Below, one piece after another: positions 40,197-53,200 of a DNA stretch of 64,000 nt. Source of the stretch: Yamagishiella unicocca (taxonomy: Eukaryota; Chlorophyta; Chlorophyceae; Chlamydomonadales; Volvocaceae); the NCBI GenBank assembly GCA_003116995.1, contig BDSL01000107.1, positions 248,001 to 312,000 on the forward strand, read 5' to 3'. The position numbers and the translations under genes are program-made. The notes under the pieces are model-generated. The model searched no databases, was not told the DNA's origin, and saw nothing but the letters and a program-made list of their open reading frames with translations. Numbering within the stretch: position 1 is the first letter of the stretch; every line of letters starts with the position of its first letter.

Positions 40197-42446
40197 CAGC
40201 ATGCGGGGTGATTAGTTAGAGAAACGTGGTAACGTTGACCTGCCTCACTCTGCCGAGCAAGGCAGCCGCGGCGTTGTCTGGCAATTGCCACGCCGGGGGC
40301 GTGGTGCGCCGCTGCTCTGTTCTGTTGTTTTGTGTCTCGTCACGTTGACATGATTGGACGGGCAAATTCCCTTGACTGGCCCGACTGGAGTGGGGCAGGC
40401 AGTACGGCATAGTTGGGCCGGAAGGTGTGGGGGGCGTGACGCGGTGGAGGCCTGTGGAGGGTGGCGTCAAACAGGAGGCAGGCAAGGCAGGGCTATTAGG
40501 GTTTTATAGGGTTTTAGGGTTTAAGCGCCTGTGTACAACGGATGCACATGCTAGGATATGTGTTGATGTTGCGGTGGTTAGGTATAGGAGGTTTGGACGC
40601 TACGGTTGCGGCGATGCTCTTTTAGGCCGGGATGATTGGCATTTATATTACCCAGACATGGCGATCGCCCAACAATCGCATGGACATGACTTTCTTGACA
40701 GCAAGAACGGTAACTGGTCATTTGCGTTGACCTGGTAGTCATGCGCTACGCCCGGACGCGCGCTGGCGCTGCTCCAGTCGTGAGGCCCCTGGTTACGATG
40801 GCTGTTCCATTGGATTCGCCTTTTGGTTGGTTTGGGTGCCATCGGCCGGTGCTGTACGGTGCGGACCCGCGGCGGCAGCTGGGGCTGCGTTGAACATTAG
40901 GTTCTGTCCTGTCACTCAGCGGCAGCGGGGGACCCGTATGTGCGACTGGCCGCGCTCAGCGGTGACGATGACGTACCAGGACTGGAACCAGTGGTAGCTT
41001 CTTGGTGCGCCTGGATTGGGTGTTCATTCGGTGGTGACGGCGCCGAATGCGACTTGATATTGAATCCCTTGTTGTGGTATCCATGAGTTCAGTCGGGCTT
41101 GACTCCAGCGGCGTCCAATGTCGTACCCACATGCACAGCTCGTACTTTTTAGTATGGTGCATGGGCGCTTCAAAAGATCGCAACGCTGAGGTTATCCCCC
41201 GACTGAACCTCTTGTCCCGAAATGGCTCGCGCCCTGCAATGACCATATTTAACACACAATATGATTGGCGGATTCTCCTTGTCGACTGCCTTTTTTAACG
41301 CGTTTTCCTTGGGTGGACTCGTTTGTTTACATTCTTGCCCCTTCATTGTTTCCTAGCTATTGGACTCGTTGTTAGCTGTGGCCCTGTTTGCGTTGCGACT
41401 GTGGTTGTTGTGTTTGATGAGGGAGGGGGGAAGCATGGGTCGGGGTGTATCAGCCTGTGCATAGAGAATCTAGTATCCAAGCAGGATCTGTAGCCCTCAT
41501 GTCGACGGCCCTGACTGCTGTTCGACGCCCTGTAAGAGGCGGAGATGGGATGTCACCGAAGGGACTCTCTCGCGTGTCCTACGCAGCTCACTCGGCAGCA
41601 CAAGAGCCGAATTGAATGCCCATACAGTACCCGCATGGACCGGGTCATGATGTGAAATTGCATCGGATCATGGAGGAGCCAATTATGGTTACAGCTGATG
41701 GATAAGTTACCGCATACCTGATTATGAAACAACTACCATATATGAAACGATAAGCGAACAGTTTGAGGACATCGCCATAGAATGTCGCCACGGAGGATTA
41801 AAGTCACAGCTGCTCAGCCAGGAGAGCCTGCAGGCTACCCACCGACTCACTCGCCAGACACCGCATTCGGATTGCCGTACCCTTATGTACATACCAGCCA
41901 CCCAAGCGGTCGCTGAGGTAACAGCCAGGATCACTCACTCTACATGGTGAAGCTGTGGAGTTCGCTACTCCCACTCGACCTGCCAACCACCGACTCCCGC
42001 GCAGGGGACCTGCGACTAACGCCGCTTGTGACCACTGGCAAGCAAAATACAAACATACGTACCGGTACATGTATACAGACATATATATGTATACGACCTG
42101 TCTCAAGGGCTCGAGGGCCAGTACACCGGCGGTGCGATCGCACGGGCGTCGAGATGCGGCTTTCGGAGCTCACACATCGAATGACGTTACGAGCCTCAGA
42201 CCGCTCAGGGCGCCCAGCTAGCCCGCAGGACGCAAGGCCTTGACGCCCCGAGCCTCAGAGCCGTGCTGCATCTGCACGGCATAACCATAACGGACGACGG
42301 AACATCACAACCAGCAGAGCTGCATACCAGCTGCCGGGCCCACCGCCCCAACCCCACCGGGGTCACACGTGCTCGCACGTACGATGGTGACGTCACCGCA
42401 TCGCACCGCCAAGGAGTCAGAAGTGGCCCCTGGGTGGAACGAGCCC
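40197..42446. other. 2.2-kb intergenic region between convergent hydrolase genes
   Basis: No frame shows algal coding bias or a domain I know. It includes a short telomere-like run at 40496. The AT-richer right half (41300-42100) has no clear repeat or RNA gene. Both adjoining genes end towards it. Confidence 0.5.
40496..40523 (+). repeat. Short interstitial telomere-like motif
   Basis: Three degenerate copies of TTTTAGGG/TTTAGGG in 28 bases, matching the telomere units of Chlamydomonas and plants. Too short to imply a telomere; possibly chance or a repair footprint. Confidence 0.6.
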
Positions 42447-45361
42447 TCAAATAGTCACTTCCACGGTCTTCGTGGGAACACCCTCCTCGGCCACCTCCTC
42501 CTTGGCCGGCGCCTCCGCTGCATCGGCAGTCGGAACCGCTTCCTCCTCCTTGGCCGGGGCCTCCTCCTTGACTGCTATTGCCGGCGCCTCCTCCTTGGCT
42601 GGGGCCGCCGCTGCCGGGGCCGGCACCTCCGCTGCGTGCGCCAGCACCCAGTCCCTGATGGCCGCCCGCACGTCGTCCTTCTCGGGGCCGAACAGCAGTT
42701 CGTGGTGGCCGCCCTCCACCTCCTTGAGCGTCACGTCGGTGCTGCTCACTTGCGCGAGGTGCGCGCGGAGAGCCTAGGCGGTGAGGGGCAGAGCGCGGTG
42801 TGTGTGTGTGTGTGTGTGTGGCCGGCGGGTTGCGACATGCGGTGAGGGGCGGTAAGCGTAATAGGAGATAAGGACGACCTTTTGAGGTGCGCGAGGTGGC
42901 CGCAGACGTCGTAGTGGGGCGGCGTATAATGCGGCGTGCCGTGGTAGGCGGGGAATAGGAACGCGCAAGGGTGGCGGGTGCGACTGGCCCACTCAGCTGC
43001 GCCAGCTGGCTGGCTCACCGGCAGGCTGGTGCAGCGATCCGAGGTGCCGTGCACGGCGAAGGTGGGCAGCTTGAACTGTGCGCGCTTGGCGACGAGGCCG
43101 CGGAATCCCTACAGGGGAGGGCGGGGGGGTGGCGTGGGAGGTGGCGGTGGTAATGGCGTCATGTGGTGTGGCGGTGGTGGCGTAACGTGGGTCGAGTGGC
43201 ACTCAGACGAAGTAAGGCGCCAGCGGCAAAGGCAGACGTGCGCCAGACGTCTGGCCCCCTGCCTACGCAGCACGGGGTAACAGATGGGCCCCACCACACA
43301 ACCCTGCCTTCTCCCATGTCGGTCCCGCGGGTTTCCTACCCAAAACAACACAAAAGGAACCGTGCGCCTCCGGCCACTCGCACCTTGAGGATCTCATTGC
43401 CGGACAGCGCCTTGACGTTGCCCTTGTAGATTATGGGATCGTCCAGGTACGCCTTCACCACGGCAGGGTCCTGGCTCATGTCCTCCGGCCGCACGGCCGG
43501 AACGAGCTTGGCGCGGGGCACCATTGCCGCCAGCATGTTGCCCATGGCCGCCTGGACGCTGCGAGGATTTGAACCGGGGTTGGGAGGCGAGGCGAGTGCA
43601 CAGCGGGGCGGGCACACGGATGCGTCATGTCCCCCCACCGCTGTACCCGATGCGAGTTGCTGCACAAAAAGGCCACAAGCTGCAAAGGTAGGCGACACAA
43701 CCCAAGGGCAGCCGCGCGGGTGATGGCGAGGGGAGGCAGGTACTCGGTCTAAACCCGCGGCGCGATGCTGCTGCTGCTACCCCGGCGAGGACCCTGGCGC
43801 TCCCCATGCCTCCGATCCAGCAGGCTTATAGCACCCACCCACCCACCCACCACAACGCACCGCAGCATGCGGGTCCACTCCACGTCGATGGCTGCGTAGA
43901 ATAGTGCAGGGCAACGGTGGCGGAGGGGATGGATCAGCAGACGAGGAAGCGGTGCCGGGGAGGGGAAGGCGGTGCAGAAGCCGGCACGAAGGTTCAGGAC
44001 TCCGGCTCCGCTCAGGTGAGTTCAGGACACCTGGGGCCTCACACCAGGCCCGATTGAGACCGTGCCGCATGAGGAGCTGCCACCAATTATAGATTTAGGT
44101 ACAGCCTCTTCTCTGAAAACGGGTTCCGGCTGTTCACAACGGCTGTTGGGCCGCCCCTAATCACCCCGATGGTGGCTCCAAGCCACCAACCGTCCATACC
44201 CTGGAATGCAGGAAGTAGCCAGCACAGGGCCCGACCCACTTGGTCCCTGCACCTGTGCCCGGCTACCACTAATGGTGGCCACTAGTCGTGCATGAAGCAG
44301 CCACCCTGCACCTGCACCCGGCTACCGCCACCTGCCCACCTGGCGACTGCATAACAAGGCCCGCGAAGGTGTCCGGCTTGGCCAGCACCAAGTAGCAGGC
44401 CACCAGGCCGCCCAGGCTGTTGCCGGCCATGAAGAGGGGCGCGGTGATGCCTTTGGCCGCCAGCGACGGCTGCAGCACGTCGGTTAGGTACATGAGGCCG
44501 TCATCCACCAGGTGGGAGAAGCACTTCACCAGCGCGCGACTGGGGTCGTCCAGGGGCTCGGACAAGCCCATGCCGTGTGAGTCGAAGCCGTACACGGCGA
44601 TGCCATTGGCAGTCATGAACTCGGCGCCTGCGCGGGGGAGGCCGCGGATAGGATTTTCGTGTCAGCGGATAAGCGCATGCTACGTGTCAGCGGATAAGCG
44701 CATGCTACGTTTGTGTGGCGGGTTGGGTTGCGAGTAGCGGGTTTGCCCAGCGGTACTGGACGTCTTGGGAAGTTGACGCCAGACTTGGCGTTGGACCCAA
44801 CGGACGGACGTGCTTCCCGCCAAAATGCCCGCGATGCCAACCCTTTGTAAGAATTTCGATAAATAGGCCTGCATCTTTCCTGACGAGAATGCGGCAGCAG
44901 CTGGCTAGGGCTGACTGCCACTTGAGCTGTTCCCCGCAGAAACCTCACGCCCCAGGACTCGAGGGCATCTTGCACGTTTTTGTCAACCTATATGACGGCT
45001 TCCTCTGTGCGCACTCAGCTGTGTACCGGTATCGTGCAAAAGTTTGTTCCTGGTCGCGGCCCGAGTCACAAAGGCGCAGCACACGACATTCAAGCGACTT
45101 ACTTGCAGTGAAACGGTCAATATACTCTGCACGTTGGGTCGAAAACAACGGGAAAAGGTCAGGCGGTGTCGGCATCTTTCCCGCTGCGAGCTCCCGGACT
45201 AGCGGATCCCCAGGAATGTAGCTTTAACCATCATGATGCTTACCTCCAAAGCCGTGGTGCCAGAAAATGACCGCTTTCACCTCGCCTTGGTCTGGGGTCC
45301 ATTCAACGGTGTAGAGCTTGTTGCCCCGAGCATTCGTGAAGTAACCGCTGGTCTTCACCAT
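42447..45361 (-). CDS. Monoacylglycerol-lipase-like serine hydrolase (Hydrolase_4) with acidic C-terminal tail
   Basis: Seven exons in transcription order: 45361-45244, 45126-45103 (a 24-base micro-exon), 44627-44340, 43891-43861, 43558-43384, 43108-43019, 42773-42447; 350 aa with consistent phases. The N-terminus YFTNARGNKLYTVEW and HHGFGEYIDRFTA are typical of the family. The nucleophile is Ser118 in AGNSLGG, the acid Asp236 in HGTSDRC, and the base His265 or 266 in EGGHHELLF; the triad is intact. DSHGMGLSEP is the usual strand-turn after the second beta strand. The micro-exon restores the conserved segment after HGFG. Residues about 285-350 add a Lys/Glu/Ala/Pro-rich tail (PAKEEAPA-type repeats), absent from the catalytic fold. 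Likely substrate: monoacylglycerols or lysolipids; not provable here. No transit peptide or membrane helix is seen. Confidence 0.9.
42799..42820 (+). repeat. (TG)11 microsatellite in an intron
   Basis: Eleven uninterrupted TG units just downstream of the last exon boundary in the lipase-like gene's final intron. Confidence 0.95.
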
Positions 45362-47289
45362 TGTTGAAGCAGAATTTATTGTAAGGCTCTCCGGCGATGT
45401 CGGGCACCCAACGTGGAGTTGAATAGTGAGGGGAACAGGGGGTGAACGAGAGCTTTTAAGGGAAGCAACGTGGATATAACGTTTGCAACAAATATATGTT
45501 ATATGCCTCAATGACTCCAGCTTTGCAATTAATACCGCATAACACCCCTACGAGTCAGCTAACTCCCAACCGCCCATGCATGAATGTAATGACAAGCTGA
45601 CAGCTCAACCTCTTGTGAACCGGGGGAATGCAAAAAGCGCTGCAGCTTTAGGATATTTCCAGCCAAAACAATATGTCAACGTGTGATTACGGTGCCTGTA
45701 TGCCTAACCGTGGACGTAGGTCATCGATGCCAAGTTCGGTCCTGCGAAACGCCTCTGATGCGCCCTTGCCGTGAAATCAGGTACGTATGCAAGGGCTGGG
45801 GTTGCTGGGGTTTTATTTGATGAGAATGAAGCTCAGTAGTACAGTCGGGGGGGGGGAGGGAAACCGTTGCTGCTTAGGCGTGCTTACATGGGTAATAAAG
45901 GCATACGGGATCCTTGATCCACTTTTGCTTGTGTTCCCGAGAACGCAAGCTTATTCACAATCGCCGTTTACGGGCGAGCACCCGCCGCCCAATTTCATGA
46001 AGGATTTGGTTTGCTTTCCTTGCGTCATATTAACGCTGTGTTGCCATACGTGCTCGTTGCTATCAGCTGCTGACCCGCGGGTCCTTGGTATGGGTGCCTT
46101 GGTCGGACAGGCCGCGCGTACTTGCTAGAGGTTTCATCTTCAGGACCCAGTTCGCAGGGCCCTTCCTATGGACTTGTTGCAGGCTTGACGTCCTCAACGA
46201 CTTGCTTGCTAACCGGCCCCCACCTTAATGCCTTGTCGCAGGCGGGGGGATACCCTGCGCGGGCAGCTAGGTTATATAAAATGTACGGAATGGCCATGCG
46301 CCGCAATATTCCAACTCGTGCTGTAATGTTGCAGGGCAGGATGCCCCTCCCCCCGGGCAGCCAAACCGTCCCCGTCCCGACTGTTTGGCCACCTTTGCAC
46401 CACACAACGGGGATGCAGGTGCGCGACAGCCAGCGCGCACCGGCGATGACATCACTGAGAGGTAGACGACTTAGAGAAGGGCATACTTACGACATGCGGA
46501 TGCACTGCTTAGGCATAAGAACGGATAGCAAACCTACGCCGCCAGCTCAACTACAGCTAGCGGGTACGGAAGAGCCAAGGCTAAGGCTACCGTCGGCTAT
46601 GCAGCCAAGCTCAACGGGCGATGAACCTGTGTAACATTAACCGATATTGTAAACAGCGTACCTGGAACCTGCTCGGCGGCTATGGATCAGCAATTCCCGG
46701 GGCATGACCCGAAGCAGGGAGCACATAGTGTAATAGGGAGACACGCCTCTGCGAAGCCACAGAAATAACAGCGCCCGGAGGTGGCGAGACAGCGCCCCTC
46801 CGTGTCTTCCAATCCAAATATGACTCCTCATAGAAATAGTTATGGAGAGACGGAAACGTGGTAGCTCGATGACGCGATGCTATCTCGATGTCCAATCAAC
46901 TCCAGGCAGGCGCTCGACTACGGCGCTCTGCAAATTATTTAGACGCATGAATTAATCCGGCTCGGCAAAAGAGCCTTGCCAGGGCCCCACTGTACGTGAC
47001 GGCATCAGAGGATGACGGTACAACTGGCCAAGCTACGCCCGGTTAAATACTTGGGTCCAAAATCCTGAAGGTCGAGGGGGAAAAGCCGACGCGCCCCTAT
47101 AATACAAAATTGCATCGCTCGCCAGGGTCCGGACCCCGGCCTCCTCTCATGTCTTGGGCGTAGAAGGCTTCATCTAGCGTGGTCGCCAGCACCAAGTGGT
47201 CAGTGGAAATCTCGCGCGCCCCACCAAACAGCGGTAATCACCTGTAATCACGTCCCCCTCCAGTCACAAACACCGTTACCCAACATCCC
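45362..47289. other. 1.9-kb intergenic region
   Basis: Promoter side of the lipase-like gene and 3' side of the PfkB-LOG gene. The plus-strand open frames here (for example 46122-46634) lack codon bias and known domains. A homopolymer G run occurs at 45848-45856. Nothing else is supported. Confidence 0.45.
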
Positions 47290-50200
47290 TTACTTCTTGC
47301 CTCCCAAGCCGTGCAGCACCTCCTCCGCACTCACCGCGTGCGCGCTCACTGTCGGAGGCACCCCCAACGCCGAGGCACGGCGGCTGCGGTGCCTGCTGCC
47401 CGCACCGCTAGCACCACCACTGGCGCCGCCGCTGACCGTAGCTGCCGCCGCCGCCGCCCCCGGGCCCTTCCCGTCCAGACCTCCACCCACAGCTGCTGCT
47501 TCCCCTGTAGCCTCCACCGCAGCGCCCGTATCCCCGGGGGCCTTATCGGCCAGCTGCTCCAGCCGCGCCTGCAGCATCCCCGGCTCCACCAGGACGTCAC
47601 CCACCCTGGAGCCGTCTTCGCGCAGTGATGGCGCTGGCACGGAGCCGGTGGCGCCTCTGTCCTCCTCCGCCTCTTCTGCCTCGTCCCCGGAATAGTCCGA
47701 CTCCGGCTCCGGAACCAGCAACTCGTAGAACTGCGCTAGATACTCGAGCACCTCGTCGTTTGTGCGGGCGACCATCACCTGTGGGTTGGTTACGGCGGTT
47801 GTGGTGGTTGCGGCGGTTATGGTGCTTGCAGAGTTCGGTACGCGTGGATGGTCCAGTAGGTCCAGAGGGGATCTGCAATGGCTTCTTCAATAGATGTCCC
47901 GGCCTTCCCCAGCAGACAAGGGAATTTGGGCCGCAGCAGCCACGTCTCACGCACAGCGCTCTAGGGTCCAGCCTTCCCCTACATGTCATGTAGGTGTCCA
48001 CCAAAGGCAGCTTAACCATCTTCAATGCCCTCTCTCGAGCGTGCCCCTCCCGTCCACGCTTCCCCTCATAATGCGCCCGTGCCGCACCCCACCTCGCACC
48101 CCCGACGCACCTGGCGGACCTCCGAGGCGCGCAGCGCCCCGGTCTGGTCGAAGGCCTGTGGAGAGATGGGGGATCCAGTGCGTCAAAAAGGGCGGTGGGA
48201 ATCCAGCCAGGGGGGATGGGGCGCAGTGCAGTGCAGACGTGCAGCTGCAGGATGCGGTGCGGTAAAGCGCAGCGCGAGCTAGGGCCCCAGCCCGCACACC
48301 TGCAGCAGCTGCATGAGTCCGTCGTAGAAGCCGTCCCAGTTGACGATAAGCAGCGGCACCGGCAGCGCAGTGCCCAACTTGCCCAGCTGCAGAAGCGTCA
48401 GCACGGAGAACAGCTCGTCCATGGTGCCCAGGCCCCCGGGCAGGAAAATGTAGGCGGTGCGCTGCTCGGGGCGCTGGCGGGCACCGGCGTCGGTCAGCGC
48501 CACCTGCAGGGCAGCGGGGCCGGGTGCAGGTGCGGGCGGGGGACGGAGTGGGAGGGCTGTGAAGCCGTTGTCGAACACCATGTGCCAAGACTTCGGCTAA
48601 CACTGCGAGTACGGGGACAGTGAGACAGTCGGGATCTCGCCGGCACCCTCCTAGCTGGTCTCGTGTGTACGCTGGTCGGATATGCCGCCACTGCCGCCAC
48701 CGCCGTGATCACACCCACCTTGCGTGTGGGCAGATACTTGCAAGTGAAGGCCGCACCCGCCGGCAGGTAGTCCTGCAGCGGTGGGGAAGGGGGCAGCGGG
48801 GAGCGAAGCACGTCAAGAGTGGTGTAGCGAGGAAACCCGTGTATATTGGGAGGCGCTGGGGCAGGGTGACCGGATGGGAGGCATCCACATGGGAGTCCGG
48901 TCCAGCCAGGCCAGGCTCTGCTTGACCGGGCGCGCAAATTTCTGGCACCGCACCGCTTCACATCGTGCTTCCTTCCTTCTCACACCACAACTATTCCACC
49001 ACAATTCTGTAAGTAACGTTACCCGGCACTTGGGCATACGTTACGTAAATACAGTACAGCGTAAATTATAACAATGCTTGGCGCGTACTTGCAGTTCCCA
49101 ACCCTAGAAGACACTCGAGGATTCCTGCGGTTCAAGGCCACGTTTTCCACGAAGGGATGTCGCCAAGGCTCTAATGGAAGGCTGTTACCGGTGTGAAGCG
49201 CGTTTGCAGGCCGACCGTGGATTGCTCGCGATCGCGACGGACCGCTCTGCCAGCTGCCCCAACGCGCGCACCTCCATGGTCAACACGTTGGTCCCCGCCT
49301 CGCGGCTGATGCGGATGCCGCCCACGGGGACGCCAGCGAGGAGGCCGCCCTCGGACGCGGCGCGCATCATGCCGGGGCCGCCGCCCGTCCACACGGGGCT
49401 GCCCAGCAGCAGCGCAACCTGCAGAAGAAAAACCGAAGCCGGCGCGGTAAAGGGCAGTGCACGGAAAATACACGTCAGAACTCGAGTCGGCAAAAAGAGA
49501 GTTCGATCGGCAGCTATGCTTCTATTCAAGACGCTTTTTCGCCCAGTGCTGTCCAGCGCAGTACCCTATCGGAGCCCAAAGCACAACTTCAAGTGCCCAA
49601 AAGGAGAAGTTCAGCAGCCATGCATCGCTCTCGTCGCAGCGACCCTCGGGTCAGTCCGAGTTCGGATCCCCGATGTCGTTCCAAAATCGCGCGATGCGAC
49701 AAACCCGCCGCGAAGAGAAGTAAGACAGACGTGTCAGTAATGGCCATGGCACCCACTGCACCCGTATTGATGTACCCCATCCGTTGTGTCAGGTCGCCGG
49801 GACAGCACCGCCTCCTCGCACCCAACACTGATATGCGCGTCACGCGCACCAAACATTCGTAAACTAAATAGCGTTTTGTAAGAATGGAGACGGAGTCGGA
49901 TAACAAGTAAGCCGTTGGTGGTGCGCAACACCAAAGCACAGTACAGCTGTCACTGTCAGAAGTGAAGTGCATTTTCTCTACGGGAGAGCAGCGGCGATTC
50001 ATCGTGAGGCAGGGACCCTGTCAGATGGGCCCCCTACCTTGTCCCTAGCGGTTATGGTGGGCACCAGTAGCGACCGGTGACCCCGATCGAAAAGTATTCG
50101 TAGAGTTCGTAACGTTGGCACCGAACACGCCTAATGTTAACATAAACGATAATGTTGGCGTCCCAAATTATCCTGAAGGGATCAGCGCACAACAATCACA

Positions 50201-53200
50201 ATCCCCATCCTGCCAGCACCGCCAACACTGCACATGCGGCCAGCAGGCCCCCGCCAACACATGGCGCTCCGAAAACACCTCTACCTGCCACCAGGCGTCC
50301 CCCGAGGTAGCACCCGCACCACCGCCGCACCCAGCCCCATCCCCGCGCCCCATTTCCGGCCGCATTAGTAGCAGCAGCCCTCACCCGCTCTGCCAGCCGT
50401 ATCGCACGCGGCCAATATTTAGAGCCCTGCGCCAGACGCGCACTGCCAAAGTATACCGCGCCACGGCCCAGCCGCCCGATGAGCGCGTAGCAGCCCAGTA
50501 GCTCCTGCGGTGGGGGCGAGGGGTGGCCGGCGGGGATGGGGTTGGGGGGCCGTGTGATATGGTGATGTAGGATCACAGTTCAGGCCAGCTGACTGGTGGT
50601 GCTGATGACCTGGCTGGCTGCATGAGAAGGACGACCATCATACCCGTGTTATCACAGCGGTGCTAGCCCCTGTCCTCTGCAAGGGTCTACCTCCGTCGCA
50701 CGTATACCGACTGAAGGCCCAACCCTAAAGCAATGCGGCCACGGCGTTGAAGCCTTTGTGCCTGCAGCCACTGCCACCCTGCAACCACGCACACACCCCG
50801 CCCTCCCGGCTCCCACCTGCGCCACCTCCCCAGCGCTGCTGTCCTGAACCACATCACCAGCCAGGTCGCCTGTACGCACGGGGTGTTGTGCCGTGCATGA
50901 CGCATGGGTTGTTGTGCCGTGCATGACGCATGGGTTAAGTCGTTTGGTGCCAGGGCATGGGTGTGTAGGTTGCAAAGGTCGAGGTCACAGGCGATCTAAT
51001 CTGCAGACAGCAGCTTGCAACGCTGCCTCCCTCCACCCGCTCCCGTGCCACCGACCCACCATGCAACCGTGCGTGGAACCACTGCCAGTCGGTCGGGGAC
51101 AGCTCCGCGCCCACCACTCGTACAGCCGAGGCACCTGCCAGGCAAGCCACCTCGCAGCAGCGCTCCAGAGGCTGGCCCGAGAGGATGCCGTACATAAAAC
51201 TGCGCAGGGCGGTGGCATGATGAGGTGCGCGTGTCACCAAGTTGGGACGAAGCTACTGAAACTTCGAGCGGCCTTGGCCAGGCAAACTAACAAACCACCA
51301 ATCCAGCAACCCACCGAACCACAAATCCAGCAACCTCCTCACTGAACAAGTCAGCAACCTAGTGATTATCAGATCAGCAATCTACCTGCCTAACTACCAT
51401 ATGCAACCACCAAGTCAGCAACATAGCCAACCACCAAATAAAAAACTATCTATCCAACCACCAAGCCCAAAGAATTTTTAATCGCCAAATCATCAACCTA
51501 GTTAACCACCATGCCATCAACCTACGCAACCACTTATCAAATACGCGCACCTGTCCAACCACCTAGTCAGCGACCTACCCAACAACCAAGTAATTCATGC
51601 AGCCTAGCTCATCAACAACCTACCCAACCACCTGGAAACAAGGTTGAGTCCTTTTTGTTTATCCTTATTTTCGGTTTCCTTTAATATCCTTGTTTGTTTA
51701 TTATTACTACTATAAAATGCTTATTTTCATTTGTTATTTAACATTTGTACGTTTTTGGTAACTACCCAACAACTCAGTCAACAACCTATTTAACCATGAA
51801 ACCAACAAGCTACTGACCAACCATCAAGTCCCACCCGTTAATCCCACAGTCGAACCAACGAACCTGAAACTTACTCACCCGGCTGTGAAGTGGTCCCCTG
51901 CACCTGTGGTGTCCACCACGGCCACCCCTGGCACCGCCTGCACGGCTACCAGCCCCTCAGCTGCACGGCAGGCCGCCACACAGCCCAGCACTCCGCGGGT
52001 CACCACTGCGCCATGGCAGTGCTGTAGCAGCAGCCCTAGCACGGCAGCGGGCAGGTTGCTGTCGGGCGGGTAGCCGGCTTCAGAGGTGGGATCTGGAGTG
52101 ATGGCGCCAGAGGCAGCAGCTGCCGCTTGTTCAGAGCAGCGGACCAGCATCTGGGCCTCGTCCTGGTGTAGAGTGGAGTGCAGGCCACGCGACATGAGTA
52201 GGGCGGGGTGAGTATACCATATATATGAGGCGTCAACGGGAGGGACGGAGATGCGTGGGCGGAGAGGGCGACCTAGGCGCTTTGTGTATTTTTCCACAGG
52301 GAGGAGCGGTTATTTGCGACAAGCCGTTGGCACTCCTGCTCCTGCTGCAAGGGGGCCGGTCAGCTGGACTCGTATGGCGGCATCGACGCAGCTCTCAGCC
52401 TCTTACCTCGTTGCAGATGCAGAAATAAATGCCGCCGCCATCCAGCACCTCCTGCGAGTCGCACAGCGGACAGGCGGCAGGTCAGGGTCGGTCGTTCTGG
52501 GTAAGGGAATGGGGCGCGAAGTGTTCATACTGGCTAGCGCCCCGCGCTGTACCTGCAACTGCTTGTGGTACGACCGTACGACCTCGTACGATGCCAAGTC
52601 CAGCACCACCTTGGCGCCCACCTGGATGGGATGCGAAGAGCGAAATAAAGCAGTGGTGTAAGGGTCGTGGCAAAGAAGGGTGCGGCGAGAACAAATAAAC
52701 AACGGCAGCATAAGGTCGAACAAATACGATAAGCTAGCAGCAAGTTATCAGAAAGCGAGCACCTACCTGGTGCGAACTGGCCCAACCGCAACTGCAACCT
52801 CTACCCCAACCGCAACCGCAATCCCAACCCCAACCGCACACTGGCACTCGACGCACCTCCCGCGCGACATCTACAGCCCGCTGCAGCAGGCCCTCGCTGT
52901 AGAGCGAGTAGGCGGACAGGAATACCCAGCTGCAGCCCGTGAAGTCCTCAGCGGACAGGTCCTCGACACGTGTGGTCACCTGGAAGCAGCGAGACCACAG
53001 AGAGTGGGATCACGGTGCTGCTGGGTACATTCAGGACGGCGATGTACGACAGTTTTGGAGCTCGCTTATGCAAGTCAAATACACGAGGTAGATAGTGCAG
53101 CACAAGGCCGCGGACCATCATGACACAAGAAGCAACCGCCCCACGCACACACGGGTTTCCTCACTAGGTCTCTATCGCCCCTTCCCCGCACAAGAGCAAC

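Noticed and set aside
43560..43690. tRNA-like B-box (ggttcaaatcc) on the minus strand
   Set aside because: No A-box or cloverleaf can be formed upstream; it lies in a lipase intron just before an acceptor.
46122..46634. 170-codon plus-strand open frame
   Set aside because: Mixed composition without C/G third-position bias; no similarity I recognise and no supporting exons.
47290..50869. LOG domain as an independent gene
   Set aside because: The first LOG-side exon starts with two bases completing a codon from the last kinase exon and has no ATG of its own in a suitable context, so a single gene fits better.
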